A model generated the notes under the pieces. The model ran no database searches, was not told the DNA's origin, and was given only the letters and a program-made list of their open reading frames with translations. DNA of 64,000 nucleotides. It comes from Enterococcus thailandicus (GTDB taxonomy: Bacteria > Bacillota > Bacilli > Lactobacillales > Enterococcaceae). Shown one piece after another: positions 34,564 to 45,051 of the stretch. Position 1 is the first letter of the stretch. Every line of letters begins with the position of its first letter. Where the stretch lies: the NCBI RefSeq assembly GCF_001886265.1, contig NZ_JXLE01000004.1, forward strand, positions 100,584 through 164,583, given 5' to 3'. The position numbers were made by a program, and so were the translations under genes.

Positions 34564-34599
34564 ACTACAGATTCATGTTTGGTTAACTGTAGTGAATCT
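34564..34599. promoter_or_regulatory. Inverted repeat, candidate TetR operator
   Basis: ACTACAG (34564-34570) and CTGTAGT (34587-34593) are separated by 16 bases in the divergent promoter region; GATTCA and TGAATC are also inverted, giving a complex dyad. It lies just upstream of the ABC ATPase gene and suits the TetR protein encoded opposite. Confidence 0.5.
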
Positions 34600-34759
34600 T
34601 GTCACTGATGATATTCCTTTTATTTTTCACTGTCAATAAAAATCATTGCGCAAATAAAACTAAAATACTATTGTTGGTTTAATTTTTCGGGTGTATAATA
34701 CCTTTAATTGTAAAAATGAACTATTTCTGATAGTAAAGTTTAAAAAAGAGGTTGGTAGA

Positions 34760-35356
34760 ATGAATGGTTTTGAAAAAAGAACAGAAGAAAAAAAGAAACA
34801 AATTGTTGAAGCAACATTCGATATAATCAACTCTGAAAATGGGTTGGCAGGTTTAACGATTGATGAAGTAATTGCTAGGACATCTGTTAGTAAAGCAACA
34901 GTTTTTAAGTACTTTGGAAACAAAGAAGCGTTAATTTATCAAGTATTCTTTGAGTTTATGGATGAGTTAAAAGATTCAGCAAAACGAATTATGGAACAAA
35001 ATCTTTCGTTTGAAGAAACTTTAATCAAGATGAGTGAAAATAAGATCGATTACTTAAAACGAGTAGATCAACAATTTTATCTTGATTTAATGGCTTATTA
35101 TACGAAAAGAAATAACCAACAATTTTCAGAAATGATGGACGAATATACGAAAGAGAGTTTAAACATGATGCTAGACCTTTTTCATCGTGGACGAAAAGAA
35201 GGAAAAGTGGACTTGAAATACTCAGATGAATTTTTGTTGCTGTACTTTCAAGCAATGATCGAAGGGATTTCTAAACCTGCTATTTATAGTAAATTATTAC
35301 CTTACACAGCGGAGTGGACAGAGTTATTATTAAAAGGAATCTCGCCTAACAATTGA
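34760..35356 (+). CDS. TetR-family regulator
   Basis: This 198-residue protein has an N-terminal TetR HTH (about 10-56: KKKQIVEATFDIINSENG ... TIDEVIARTSVSKATVFKYF) and a helical ligand-binding domain. It is divergent from the ABC exporter genes and probably represses them until a substrate binds. AGAGGTTGG precedes the ATG at 34760; the frame upstream is non-coding. A terminator follows at 35417. Confidence 0.9.
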   Translation: MNGFEKRTEEKKKQIVEATFDIINSENGLAGLTIDEVIARTSVSKATVFKYFGNKEALIYQVFFEFMDELKDSAKRIMEQNLSFEETLIKMSENKIDYLKRVDQQFYLDLMAYYTKRNNQQFSEMMDEYTKESLNMMLDLFHRGRKEGKVDLKYSDEFLLLYFQAMIEGISKPAIYSKLLPYTAEWTELLLKGISPNN

Positions 35357-35416
35357 AATTGGTATAGATTGGTTTTGCGCGTTTTTATTTTTACAATCGA
35401 ATATAAGTTTATTTTT

Positions 35417-35480
35417 AAGTATGAAAATAGCTGGATGAGGAGCATCTTTCTTGTTTGGTGAAATTTTCATGCTTTTTTTT
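35417..35480 (+). terminator. Terminator after the tetR gene
   Basis: AAGTATGAAAAT pairs with ATTTTCATGCTT around a 34-base loop and is followed by a T run. Confidence 0.7.
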
Positions 35481-35606
35481 ATTTGAAGTGGTATACTTTC
35501 TTTTGTTGATTTTTTATTTTTCATGAAAACTTTCCGAGAATGAAAATCAATAATAATTTAGACTAGATCAGAGAAATAAATGGTCTGTTTTTTTGGGAGG
35601 AAGAGA

Positions 35607-37601
35607 ATGAAAGCATATATGCAAAGGATGGGTCGCTCGCTAATGCTACCCGTTGCAGTTTTGCCAGCGGCATCACTTTTAGTTGGGATTGCGAATTGGA
35701 TCGTAGGAATGGGGATCAGTAACGCGGGAACAACTTTTTTGATGAATGCTGGTTTAGCTATTTTAAATCATTTGGCTCTATTATTTGCTGTTGGGTTAGC
35801 GTTAGGAATGTCTAAAGATAAGGATGGCTCGGCTGCTTTAGCTGGTTTAGTTGCTTATTTAGTTCCACAAACTGTTTTAGCTCCGCTTTCTGTTCAAGGA
35901 TTGTTGGGCTTAACCAATCTTGCTGACGTCAATCCAGCATTCAATAGTATGGATAACAATGTTTTTGTGGGAATCGTAGCTGGTTTAGTGGCTGCTGAAA
36001 TGTACAATCGTTTTAGTCAAGTCAAGTTACCAATGGCTTTATCATTTTTCAGTGGGAAACGGTTGGTTCCAATTATGTCAGCATTAGGAATGTTGGTAGT
36101 TTCGGCTATTTTATTATTCATTTGGCCTAGTGTATATGATGTGTTAGTTGCATTTGGTAAAGGGATTTCTGGTTTAGGATTCATTGGCGCCGGCGTATAT
36201 GGTTTGTTTAACCGTTTATTGATTCCTACTGGATTACACCATGCGTTGAATTCGGTTTTTTGGTTTGATGTAGCTGGAATTAATGACATTGGAAACTTCT
36301 TGGCCGGACAACAAGCGTTGGATACTGGCAAAGCAATTGTTGGACAAACGGGGATGTATCAAGCAGGATTTTTCCCTGTGATGATGTTTGGCTTACCAGC
36401 TGGAGCGTTAGCTATTTATCAAAGTGCTCGTCCTGAAAAGAAAAAACAAACGGCTTCCCTGATGCTTGCAGCAGGCTTTGCTTCATTTTTTACTGGCGTA
36501 ACGGAACCATTAGAATTTTCATTTATGTTTGTTGCTTGGCCGTTGTATGTTTTGCATGCTATTTTTACGGGAATCTCATTGGCAGTTAGTGCCTTTTTCC
36601 ATTGGACGGCAGGCTTTGCCTTCAGTGCAGGTTTTGTTGACTATTTTTTGTCATTGAAAAACCCAGTCGCAAATCAACCTTTGATGTTGCTTGTTCAAGG
36701 TGCTGCGTTTGCAGTTATTTATTATTTTGGGTTCCGATTTGCTATTCAAAAGTTCAATTTGATGACTCCGGGAAGAGAAGTGGGAACTGGAGAGGAAACA
36801 CCAGAAGTTGCCACCGGAGAAGACAAGTTTTCACACCTAGCAACTGAAATTTATACAGCACTTGGTGGTAGTGACAATGTTCGAGTAATTGATAATTGTA
36901 CCACCCGCTTACGTTTACAAGTAAAAGATACTAATCAAGTGAATCAAGAAAAAATCAAAGCAACCGGTGTTCCGGGAGTTAAAGTAATTGATGACACAAA
37001 TATTCAAGTTATTGTTGGAACTGAGGTACAATTTGTTGCTGATGAAATGGGTAAACTACATGGACAATCAGCACCAGCTAAGAGGATGAACGTACCAAAA
37101 CAATCATTTGAGGATGAAACGCCAGTTGATAAGGAAGTTGCAAAAACAAATGAGCTGTACGCTGTAGCAAATGGGAAATTGATTCCAATTAGTGAAGTTG
37201 CAGATGCGGTTTTTTCTGAAAAAATGATGGGAGATGGCTTTGCGGTTATCCCAACTTCAGGAGAAATTTTTGCACCGGTTTCTGGAACGATTGCAAGTAT
37301 TTTCCCAACGAAACATGCTGTTGGTATCAAGACGGATAGTGGTATCGAAGTGTTGCTTCATATGGGAATCAACACGGTTGACTTAAAAGGAGAACCGTTT
37401 ACGATCTATGTTGAGGAAGGTCAGCACATTGCGCGCGGACAATTGATTGCAGAAGTGGATCTAGCCATGTTAGCAGTGAATGAGAAAAAAACCGATATGA
37501 TTGTTGTTTTCACAAACGGAGAAGCAATTGAAACAGTCATAGTAGACACGGTGACTTCTGTTCATGGAAATGAAGTAATCGGAAAAGTAGAAGCAAAATA
37601 A
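35607..37601 (+). CDS. nagE: PTS EIICBA permease, N-acetylglucosamine type
   Basis: A 664-residue protein. The EIIC domain (about 1-390) starts MQRMGRSLMLPVAVLPAASL and has GLHHALNSVFWFD, a segment typical of NagE. EIIB follows with the phosphorylated Cys431 in NCTTRLRL, then EIIA with His585 in LLHMGINTVDL. It takes up GlcNAc as its 6-phosphate, for glycolysis and peptidoglycan synthesis. Glucose specificity is an alternative but the EIIC sequence favours GlcNAc. GGGAGGAAGAG precedes the ATG at 35607. A pair of repeat elements follows the gene. Confidence 0.85.
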   Translation: MKAYMQRMGRSLMLPVAVLPAASLLVGIANWIVGMGISNAGTTFLMNAGLAILNHLALLFAVGLALGMSKDKDGSAALAGLVAYLVPQTVLAPLSVQGLLGLTNLADVNPAFNSMDNNVFVGIVAGLVAAEMYNRFSQVKLPMALSFFSGKRLVPIMSALGMLVVSAILLFIWPSVYDVLVAFGKGISGLGFIGAGVYGLFNRLLIPTGLHHALNSVFWFDVAGINDIGNFLAGQQALDTGKAIVGQTGMYQAGFFPVMMFGLPAGALAIYQSARPEKKKQTASLMLAAGFASFFTGVTEPLEFSFMFVAWPLYVLHAIFTGISLAVSAFFHWTAGFAFSAGFVDYFLSLKNPVANQPLMLLVQGAAFAVIYYFGFRFAIQKFNLMTPGREVGTGEETPEVATGEDKFSHLATEIYTALGGSDNVRVIDNCTTRLRLQVKDTNQVNQEKIKATGVPGVKVIDDTNIQVIVGTEVQFVADEMGKLHGQSAPAKRMNVPKQSFEDETPVDKEVAKTNELYAVANGKLIPISEVADAVFSEKMMGDGFAVIPTSGEIFAPVSGTIASIFPTKHAVGIKTDSGIEVLLHMGINTVDLKGEPFTIYVEEGQHIARGQLIAEVDLAMLAVNEKKTDMIVVFTNGEAIETVIVDTVTSVHGNEVIGKVEAK

Positions 37602-37607
37602 AAAAAG

Positions 37608-37718
37608 GGTGTGGCTCAAAGTAAATAGCTTCAAGCAATAAGGATTTTTTCTAGAAATAGTTTCTCGTATTTTTGTGAAAAAAAGACTTATAGCCGAAGA
37701 AGCTGCTTTGGGAACACC
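37608..37718. repeat. Interspersed hairpin repeat, family 1, copy B
   Basis: Shares its length and most bases with 21144-21255. The outer arms GGTGTGGCTCAAAG and CTTTGGGAACACC and the inner arms AGCTTCAAGCAATAAG and CTTATAGCCGAAGAAGCT form a long imperfect hairpin. It begins six bases after the nagE stop codon. Confidence 0.8.
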
Positions 37719-37728
37719 ATTTATTCGT

Positions 37729-37857
37729 AGAGGCTGGGATAAAAGTAGCCTAAATAGAAAAAAGCCTAAAATTCGTTTTTGAAAACGTTGATTTTAGGCT
37801 TTTTTTTGTGGAAATTTGTTGAGAACGACTGGCTATCTAGTTTTGTCCCACACTCTT
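37729..37857. repeat. Interspersed hairpin repeat, family 2, copy A
   Basis: About 127 bp shared with 46886-47008. The outer arms GGGATAAAA and TTTTGTCCC enclose an inner perfect hairpin, AAGCCTAAAAT with ATTTTAGGCTT, followed by eight Ts. It abuts a family 1 copy and probably works as a terminator of nagE. Confidence 0.8.
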
Positions 37858-37948
37858 ATTTGTGACAGAGTGAGAAAAAGTTGTTACTTTGAAAAAATTT
37901 ATTTCTTGATGTTTCTTTTTTCTGACTCTCTTTGGATGAATGCTTCTA

Positions 37949-39244
37949 TTAGCTTAACCCACGAGCTTGTTTATCAACAACAGAAGGCACGTTGATGAAC
38001 TGCTCTAAGACATTATTTTGACCCGAAAGTTCAGATTCAAAGCGAATGCCGTCAATATTGATCCGTGCTTGTCGGTAATAGTTTGCACCTAATTGTCCCC
38101 AAGAAGGAGTAGAGGCATCGACATTACAGAAAATTGAAAAACCTTGTGATTTTAAGTAATCAAATTTTTGATTTTCAGCTGTATAGTCGTGCCAATCGCT
38201 GATATCTGCGCCAAAAGGATAAATCAACATGGTTGTTTTTCCTAAGATTGGAGCGACTTCGTTTTGCCAAAGTTCATTGTCGCGTTTCACATCTTCTAGG
38301 GAAGCATTCGTCATATTCAGATGCCCCCAAGTATGAGAAGCGAACGTCCAGCCATCTTTTTTCAATTGTTCAGCAACTTTTTTCGCTTTTTTGATTTCTG
38401 TATTTGTTTTCTCGTTATCTCCATATTCTGATTTTGATGTTCGATAACCAAGCACACCATTGTAGCCAGTTAATGCGAGTGTTCCCTTAGCTCCTTGATA
38501 AGAAAAATCAGGATGTTCTTCAACAAATGTATCGATTAAGGGAACCATATCAAAATCACCGATTTGTTCTTTTTTATTATTAACATACACATTTTTCACT
38601 TTGTCCTTATCAATGACCAATTTGTCAGGAAAACCTGAATCTTTCATGTATTCATAGTAGCTGACATCATCTTCTGAAAGGACGAGTGGCTTTTTGTCTT
38701 TAGGCAAAGAAACACCTACAAAGGAAACATTTCCTTGATCATCAATCGTAACTAAGTCGGGTAAATTTACTAAAACATAATTATTTTTATAAAGCTGTTC
38801 AATCGTTTTGTTGAACTCAGGAATTGTGACCATATATTCCTTATAGCCTTGTGCTTGTTGTGACTGGAATGCTTTAGCTGGATCAACAATCAAGCTATGG
38901 AAAAACAAATGAGAAATTTTTGTTGGGTCATCCCATTTGACTAATTGTTCTTTTTCTTTTTTGATGGTTTGAAGGAACGCCTTCGCTTCATCGGAATGAG
39001 CGTCAGCTAGTTGCTTGATCGCTTCATCATAGTGATAACTTTTGACTAGTTGTTGTGCTTCACTCAGTTTTTTATCATCGGAATTGACAGCTGCTGGTTG
39101 GCTTTCGGTTGATTGTTCAGCCGTGGTTGAAGAAGCTGACTTTTCATTAGAAGTTGCATGAATAATCAAAAATAGGCTGAAGATTGAAATTAGCACTGTT
39201 ATACCAGCAGTGACTCCAAGAATCTTTTTTTGTTTTTGTTCCAT
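37949..39244 (-). CDS. Membrane-anchored polysaccharide deacetylase (NodB/CE4-like)
   Basis: A 431-residue protein. It has an N-terminal membrane anchor (about 8-28), a Ser/Thr/Glu linker, a helical region to about 100, then a CE4 deacetylase domain. Catalytic features are visible: LSEDDVSYYEY supplies the Asp pair and SHTWGHL the His-x3-His metal site; TMLIYPFGADISDW is the third conserved segment. The domain faces outside and would remove acetyl groups from a cell-wall sugar, possibly giving lysozyme resistance; the substrate is unknown. It is monocistronic. Confidence 0.85.
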   Translation of the reverse strand: MEQKQKKILGVTAGITVLISIFSLFLIIHATSNEKSASSTTAEQSTESQPAAVNSDDKKLSEAQQLVKSYHYDEAIKQLADAHSDEAKAFLQTIKKEKEQLVKWDDPTKISHLFFHSLIVDPAKAFQSQQAQGYKEYMVTIPEFNKTIEQLYKNNYVLVNLPDLVTIDDQGNVSFVGVSLPKDKKPLVLSEDDVSYYEYMKDSGFPDKLVIDKDKVKNVYVNNKKEQIGDFDMVPLIDTFVEEHPDFSYQGAKGTLALTGYNGVLGYRTSKSEYGDNEKTNTEIKKAKKVAEQLKKDGWTFASHTWGHLNMTNASLEDVKRDNELWQNEVAPILGKTTMLIYPFGADISDWHDYTAENQKFDYLKSQGFSIFCNVDASTPSWGQLGANYYRQARINIDGIRFESELSGQNNVLEQFINVPSVVDKQARGLS

Positions 39245-39492
39245 TAACTTATACCCCTACCTTTACACTTTTACTCAAATAATAGAATAACTTTGTTTCT
39301 TTTATTGTAACGAAGACAGGAAAGAAGTGAAAGTGATACGCTGATTTATGAGAAAATCAGCTATTTTTATCATCAATTCTGACGAAAAAAATGATATGTT
39401 ATAAAATTATTCAAAAAACTGCTCGAATGTGATTTTACTCATCATAATTATTAATATTTTTTGTTATTTAATAAAAAAATATTTGTTTTGTG

Positions 39493-39521
39493 TTGACAAA
39501 GAAAAAAACGGGCTCTATGAT
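39493..39521 (+). promoter_or_regulatory. Promoter of tyrS
   Basis: A perfect TTGACA at 39493 and TATGAT at 39516 with a 17-base spacer. It would start the T-box leader at about 39528. Confidence 0.85.
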
Positions 39522-39527
39522 AGACAC

Positions 39528-39770
39528 ATGTTAATAGATAACAAGACGAAGAACGAAACGAAGTAGTGATTAAGGTCGATGTTTCAGAAAGCTAGTGGTT
39601 GCTGCGAACTAGTACAAGCCTTAAAACGAATTACATTTCAGGAGTCTTTGACAGTTTTTGTCACGCGACAGCGTTAAATGTTTGAGAGATATGTTCTTGA
39701 AGAACATATAATTTGGGTGGTACCGCGAATTTTCGTCCCTTGACTAGTTATTAGTCAAGGGACTTTTTTT
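39528..39770 (+). promoter_or_regulatory. Tyrosine T-box leader of tyrS
   Basis: The leader has a stem I in which TTAAGG and CCTTAA close the specifier loop; the loop holds GAACTAGTACAAG with specifier TAC (39613-39615), a tyrosine codon. The T-box TGGGTGGTACCGCG (39714-39727) pairs with the uncharged tRNA acceptor end. The terminator GTCCCTTGACTA with its complement and a T run (39735-39770) competes with the antiterminator. Low charged tRNA-Tyr permits read-through into tyrS. Confidence 0.93.
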
Positions 39771-39851
39771 GTTCACTCAAAAAAGTTTTACTAATTTTAC
39801 GAATGCTAGCAGGTTCCTGCTTTCATAAAAAACTATACGGAGGTCAATATA

Positions 39852-41108
39852 ATGAATATTATTGATGAATTAACTTGGCGTGATGCCATTAATCAACAAA
39901 CAAACGAAGAAAGACTTCGCGAACTCGTTGAAGAGAAGAGTATTTCACTTTATTGTGGCGTTGATCCGACAGGCGATTCTATGCATATCGGACATTTGAT
40001 TCCCTTTATGATGATGAAAAGATTTCAATTGGCAGGCCATCATCCATATATTCTTATTGGTGGCGGAACAGGAACAATTGGTGATCCAAGCGGACGACAA
40101 ACAGAACGTGTTTTACAAACAATGGAACAAGTACAACACAATGTTGATGCACTTTCAGCACAAATGGGTAAATTATTTGGCGCAGATGCAAACATCACAT
40201 TTGTAAATAACTACGACTGGTTATCAAACATTTCTTTACTAGAATTTTTGAGAGACTACGGTAAAAACTTCAACATTAACACAATGTTGGCAAAAGATAT
40301 CGTTGCAAGTCGTTTAGAAGTAGGGATTTCATTTACTGAATTCACTTACCAAATCCTTCAATCAATTGATTTCTTGCACTTACACAAAACATTTGATGTG
40401 CAATTACAAATCGGTGGCGCTGACCAATGGGGAAATATCACTGCTGGTTTAGACTTAATCCGTAAACTAGAAGGTCCTGATGCAGAAGCCTTTGGACTAA
40501 CAATTCCATTGATGCTAAAAGCAGACGGAACAAAATTCGGGAAAACAGCTGGTGGAGCAATCTGGCTAGATCCTAAGAAAACATCACCATTTGAATTCTA
40601 CCAATTCTGGTTAAACCAAGATGATCGTGACGTTGTGAAATACTTGAAATTCTTCACATTCTTAACAGAAGAAGAAATCGATGATTTAGCTAAAAAAGTT
40701 GAAACGGAACCTGAAAAACGTGAAGCACAAAGACGTTTAGCAGAAGAAGTAACTGCTTTTGTTCATAGTAAAGAAGACTTGGAAGAAGCGCAAAAAATAA
40801 CAGCAGCTTTGTTCTCTGGAAACATTAAAGAACTAAATGCTGAAGAAATCGCGCAAGGCTTTGGTAAAATGCCAAACGTTGACATTTCAAGCACACCTGA
40901 AAATATCGTGGAACTACTTGTTTCAACAAAAATTGAACCATCAAAACGTCAAGCACGCGAAGATGTTTCAAACGGAGCTATTAGTATTAACGGTGACCGT
41001 GTTACCGATTTAAATTTTGTCGTAAATCCATCAGATGAATTCGATGGTAAGTTTGTGGTTATTCGAAAAGGTAAGAAAAATTACTTTTTGGCCAAAGTAG
41101 TTGATTAG
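39852..41108 (+). CDS. tyrS: Tyrosyl-tRNA synthetase of the tyrosine decarboxylase cluster
   Basis: This 418-residue class I synthetase has the HIGH-like MHIGHLIPF (about residue 41), the tyrosine pocket region GGADQWGNITAGLDL and the KMSKS-like KFGKT (about 230), with a C-terminal S4 domain. It charges tRNA-Tyr; next to tyrosine decarboxylase it is thought to act as a gauge of free tyrosine. Its T-box leader controls it. A separate housekeeping tyrS may exist elsewhere. A terminator separates it from tyrDC. Confidence 0.96.
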   Translation: MNIIDELTWRDAINQQTNEERLRELVEEKSISLYCGVDPTGDSMHIGHLIPFMMMKRFQLAGHHPYILIGGGTGTIGDPSGRQTERVLQTMEQVQHNVDALSAQMGKLFGADANITFVNNYDWLSNISLLEFLRDYGKNFNINTMLAKDIVASRLEVGISFTEFTYQILQSIDFLHLHKTFDVQLQIGGADQWGNITAGLDLIRKLEGPDAEAFGLTIPLMLKADGTKFGKTAGGAIWLDPKKTSPFEFYQFWLNQDDRDVVKYLKFFTFLTEEEIDDLAKKVETEPEKREAQRRLAEEVTAFVHSKEDLEEAQKITAALFSGNIKELNAEEIAQGFGKMPNVDISSTPENIVELLVSTKIEPSKRQAREDVSNGAISINGDRVTDLNFVVNPSDEFDGKFVVIRKGKKNYFLAKVVD

Positions 41109-41214
41109 AATTTAGTAATTTTTTGCCTTGAAAAAGGTAAGCTCTATTACAAGATTCAAACTTTTGAAACCCATCCTAAAAGGGAACGACGGTTGTCGTT
41201 AATACAATCTTTAA

Positions 41215-41250
41215 GAGGGAATTTACTTTTGTAAATTCCCTCCTTTTTTT
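41215..41250 (+). terminator. Terminator between tyrS and tyrDC
   Basis: GAGGGAATTTAC pairs with GTAAATTCCCTC around a four-base loop and is followed by a T run. Some read-through is possible; a weak promoter (TATAAA at 41306) lies downstream. Confidence 0.9.
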
Positions 41251-41398
41251 AAATTTTTTTAAAATCACATACAATTCGTTCAATTACATATTATTAGAAA
41301 ATGATTATAAAATCGACTTATTTTTAGTTTACAGAATTAAAGAACAGGTGTAATGTAGGGCTCGACAAAATTTAAATATTTTTTTAGGAGGGTTTCAC

Positions 41399-43276
41399 AT
41401 GAGTGAATCATTGTCAAATGATCTAAACCTGAATGCACTATTCATTGGTGACAAAGCGGAGAACGGCCAAATCTATAAAGCTTTGTTAAATGAGTTAGTT
41501 GATGAACATTTAGGATGGCGTCAAAACTACATGCCTCAAGACATGCCTATTATTACGCCGGAAGAAAAAAGTAGTGCTAGTTTCGAGCACACTGTAAATA
41601 AAACGAAAGACGTTTTATCAGAAATTTCAGCACGTATGCGTACCCATTCTGTTCCTTGGCACAATGCCGGACGTTATTGGGGACACATGAACTCTGAAAC
41701 ATTAATGCCATCTTTACTAGCGTACAATTTCGCAATGTTATGGAATGGTAATAACGTTGCCTACGAATCTTCTCCAGCAACAAGTCAAATGGAAGAAGAA
41801 GTAGGACATGAATTTGCAAAATTAATGAGCTATGAAGATGGCTGGGGACACATTGTTGCCGATGGTTCTTTAGCAAACTTAGAAGGTCTTTGGTATGCTC
41901 GTAATATCAAATCTTTACCTCTTGCGATGCAAGAAGTAACACCTGAATTAGTTGCTGGTAAGAGCGATTGGGAATTAATGAACATGTCAACAGAAGAAAT
42001 CATGAATCTGTTAGATAGTGTTCCAGAAAAAATTGATGATATCAAAGCTCATTCAGCACGTAGTGGTAAACATTTAACAAAATTAGGTAAATGGTTAGTG
42101 CCACAAACAAAACACTATTCATGGCTAAAAGCAGCCGATATCATCGGTGTTGGGTTAGACCAAGTTATTCCAGTACCAGTGGATCATAACTATCGCATGG
42201 ATATTAACGAATTAGAAAAAATCGTTCGTGAATTAGCTGCTGAAAAAACACCAATCTTAGGTGTAGTCGGAGTTGTTGGTTCAACTGAAGAAGGCGCAAT
42301 TGATAGCATTGATAAAATCGTTGCTTTGCGTCGTGTCTTAGAAAAAGAAGGAATTTACTTCTACTTGCACGTAGATGCTGCTTACGGTGGATATGGTCGC
42401 GCAATTTTCTTAGACGAAGACAACAACTTTATTCCTTTTGAAGAATTAAAAGATGTTCATGCGAAACATCATGTCTTTACTGAAAACAAAAATTATCTTT
42501 TAGAAGAAGTTCATCATGCATATGAAGCAATTTCTGAAGCTGAATCTGTAACAATTGACCCACATAAAATGGGTTATGTACCTTATTCAGCTGGTGGAAT
42601 CGTTATTAAAGATATCCGCATGAGAGACGTTATTTCTTACTTTGCTACTTACGTATTTGAAAAAGGAGCAGATATTCCTGCTTTACTTGGTGCGTACATT
42701 CTTGAAGGTTCAAAAGCTGGGGCAACTGCTGCTAGTGTTTGGGCTGCTCACCATGTATTACCTTTAAACGTAACTGGTTACGGAAAATTAATGGGTGCAT
42801 CAATTGAAGGGGCACATCGTTTCTTCAATTTCCTAAACAACTTGTCATTTAAAGTTGGCGATAAAGAAATCGAAGTTCATCCATTAACTTATCCAGATTT
42901 CAACATGGTTGATTATGTGTTCAAAGAAAAAGGAAATGATGATCTAGTTTCTATGAATAAATTAAACCATGACGTGTATGACTACTCTTCATATGTGAAA
43001 GGTAGCATCTATGGAAATGAGTTCTTAACTTCACATACTGATTTTGCTATTCCTGATTACGGTAACAGCCCATTACAATTTGTGAACCAACTAGGCTTCT
43101 CAGATGAAGAATGGAACCGTGCTGGAAAAGTAACAGTTTTACGCGCAAGTGTAATGACACCATATATGAATAAAGCAGAAAACTTTGAAGAATATGCTGA
43201 AAAAATTAAAGCTGCTCTTCAAGAAAAATTGGAAAAAATCTACGCAGACCAATTATTGGCAAGCGAAGCAAAATAA
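41399..43276 (+). CDS. tyrDC: Tyrosine decarboxylase (PLP)
   Basis: This 625-residue group II decarboxylase converts tyrosine to tyramine and CO2. The pyridoxal phosphate lysine is Lys390 in [15 protein letters not shown]; the conserved HVDAAYGG lies about 30 codons before the long acidic loop. The length matches enterococcal and lactobacillar TDC. The reaction consumes a proton and, with TyrP exchange, generates proton motive force and acid resistance. Phenylalanine may be a minor substrate. AGGAGG precedes the ATG. The order tyrS-tyrDC-tyrP-nhaC is the known cluster. Confidence 0.97.
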   Translation: MSESLSNDLNLNALFIGDKAENGQIYKALLNELVDEHLGWRQNYMPQDMPIITPEEKSSASFEHTVNKTKDVLSEISARMRTHSVPWHNAGRYWGHMNSETLMPSLLAYNFAMLWNGNNVAYESSPATSQMEEEVGHEFAKLMSYEDGWGHIVADGSLANLEGLWYARNIKSLPLAMQEVTPELVAGKSDWELMNMSTEEIMNLLDSVPEKIDDIKAHSARSGKHLTKLGKWLVPQTKHYSWLKAADIIGVGLDQVIPVPVDHNYRMDINELEKIVRELAAEKTPILGVVGVVGSTEEGAIDSIDKIVALRRVLEKEGIYFYLHVDAAYGGYGRAIFLDEDNNFIPFEELKDVHAKHHVFTENKNYLLEEVHHAYEAISEAESVTIDPHKMGYVPYSAGGIVIKDIRMRDVISYFATYVFEKGADIPALLGAYILEGSKAGATAASVWAAHHVLPLNVTGYGKLMGASIEGAHRFFNFLNNLSFKVGDKEIEVHPLTYPDFNMVDYVFKEKGNDDLVSMNKLNHDVYDYSSYVKGSIYGNEFLTSHTDFAIPDYGNSPLQFVNQLGFSDEEWNRAGKVTVLRASVMTPYMNKAENFEEYAEKIKAALQEKLEKIYADQLLASEAK

Positions 43277-43318
43277 GTTAATCGAGATGGAGTACCCGTT
43301 TATTTCGTGAAGGTAGGA

Positions 43319-43362
43319 GAAGTCTGGGAATGATTGCCCAGACTTCACTTCTCCATTTCTTA
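43319..43362 (+). terminator. Hairpin after tyrDC
   Basis: GGAGAAGTCTGGG pairs with CCCAGACTT-CA-CTTCTCC, a strong stem, but the following T run is poor. It may be a partial terminator that tunes tyrP relative to tyrDC or protects the mRNA 3' end. Confidence 0.6.
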
Positions 43363-43514
43363 GTTTTGAGGTCGTCTTTGGAGCATTGTCGTTTAAGCGA
43401 TAGGCTGAAGCATGAAACCGAACTTTGAATCGATGGAATTACTTTTGTTTATTGCCAAACTTAGATTGCTTCAAAGACACTATTTTATCCAACAAATCAA
43501 GGAGAGTGTCAACC

Positions 43515-44972
43515 GTGAGTGAATCTAAAGTAAGTAAGATGGGTCTTGGAACCTTTATTGGTCTGACAATGGCATTGTGTGCTACAGTCCGAAGTATTCC
43601 GACTTTGGCAGCAGTAGGTTGGACGTTAATTTTTTATTCGATTTTTGCAGTTTTATTCTTTGCTGGTCCGATCTCAATGGTTTCTGGTGAACTTTCAACG
43701 ATGCTTCCTCAAGAAGGCGGCCCACAGTTATGGGTAAAAACAGCTTTGGGTAGTAAATGGGGATTTGTCGTTGCTTGGTTGCTATGGGTTCAAATGTTCC
43801 CTGGTATGGTAATGGTTGCTTCAACATTAGGCCCATTGCTTGGAAATACGTTTGGGAATGTTGAACTAGGAAATAATCATTGGTTCGTATTAGCTTGTAT
43901 TCTAGTTATTTATTGGGTTATTACTTTATTGAATTTAAAATTTGATATGGCAAAAGTCGGCGGAAATATCGGTGTTTGGTTAGGTGTATATATTCCCGTT
44001 GTCATTATGTTTGTGCTTGGTTTATTGGCAGCATTTAAAGTTGGTTTGGTTTCAAACGGCTATCTAGGTGCATTTTCTTGGTCAAAAGCTTTCCCAGACT
44101 TAGAACACGTGGAATCATTAAAATATCTAGCTGGTATCACTTTTATTTTTGTAGGGATTGAAATGAGCTCGGTTTATATGCCTCGCTTAAAAGATGCAAC
44201 GAAAAACTATACGAAAGGTGTATTCATTGCCTTGATTGGTTTAGTTTTATTGAATGTCATCAATGCGATGTTAGTTGCTAACGTTGTTCCAAATGGAAAA
44301 ATGGAGTTGGCAAACATCACACAACCAATCTTGATTGATTGCCAAATTTTAGGTTTACCAGAAGTAATCGGAAATATTTTTAGCTTCATGGTCTTTATTG
44401 GTGTGTTGTTACAATTATCTGCTTGGGTTACTGGACCATCAAAAACAATCATCCAAGTGGCCAGAGAAGGCTTTTTACCACCAAAATTTGGTTTCCACAA
44501 AGAAAACAAATATGGTGTTTCTAAAAATGTCGTGTTAACACAATCTATTGTTATTTCATTATTTGCACTTCTTTATGGTGTAATGGATGATGTTAGTGCT
44601 GTTTTCTTGACATTAACAAACGCAACTACAGTTATTTATTGTATTGTTTATGTGTTGATTGCTATTTCTTTACTTGAAATGAGAAAAAAACATCCAGAAT
44701 TGAACCGACCTTATCGTATTGGTAAGTCAGGAAACTTCTTTGCTTGGGTTGTTAGTTGTATGTTGATTTTCTCAATCGTTGTCGTTGTTTTTGCTACATT
44801 AGGAACAGCAACAATGGGGGATGCATTACTTGTAACAGCTATCGCAGTTGTTATGTTTGTAATCCCATTGATCATCAATCATTTCAAGAAAGATTCTTGG
44901 AATACTGCAGTTGAAGCAAGTTTAGAAGAAAATTTAGATGAATACTCTGATCAAGTGACACATAGTCACTAA
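43515..44972 (+). CDS. tyrP: Tyrosine/tyramine antiporter
   Basis: This 485-residue APC-family transporter with about twelve helices starts with KMGLGTFIGLTMALCATVRSIPTL, a motif shared with the enterococcal tyrosine-tyramine exchanger and related glutamate-GABA antiporters. It imports tyrosine and exports tyramine, completing the decarboxylation pathway in the membrane. I choose the GTG at 43515 (nine bases after AAGGAGA); an earlier start would add a cysteine-rich extension without support. A terminator follows before nhaC. Confidence 0.93.
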   Translation: MSESKVSKMGLGTFIGLTMALCATVRSIPTLAAVGWTLIFYSIFAVLFFAGPISMVSGELSTMLPQEGGPQLWVKTALGSKWGFVVAWLLWVQMFPGMVMVASTLGPLLGNTFGNVELGNNHWFVLACILVIYWVITLLNLKFDMAKVGGNIGVWLGVYIPVVIMFVLGLLAAFKVGLVSNGYLGAFSWSKAFPDLEHVESLKYLAGITFIFVGIEMSSVYMPRLKDATKNYTKGVFIALIGLVLLNVINAMLVANVVPNGKMELANITQPILIDCQILGLPEVIGNIFSFMVFIGVLLQLSAWVTGPSKTIIQVAREGFLPPKFGFHKENKYGVSKNVVLTQSIVISLFALLYGVMDDVSAVFLTLTNATTVIYCIVYVLIAISLLEMRKKHPELNRPYRIGKSGNFFAWVVSCMLIFSIVVVVFATLGTATMGDALLVTAIAVVMFVIPLIINHFKKDSWNTAVEASLEENLDEYSDQVTHSH

Positions 44973-44980
44973 TCCAGATT

Positions 44981-45021
44981 GTCCTACCAAGAGAATAATA
45001 TTTTCGAGGTGGGACTTTTTT
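44981..45021 (+). terminator. Terminator between tyrP and nhaC
   Basis: GTCCTACC pairs with GGTGGGAC and is followed by six Ts. Confidence 0.8.
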
Positions 45022-45051
45022 CATGAAAAAATAATGGAGAAGTGAGAACAA

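Noticed and set aside
41108-41399. Second T-box between tyrS and tyrDC
   Set aside because: No GGGTGG-ACCGCG sequence; only an ordinary terminator and a weak promoter.
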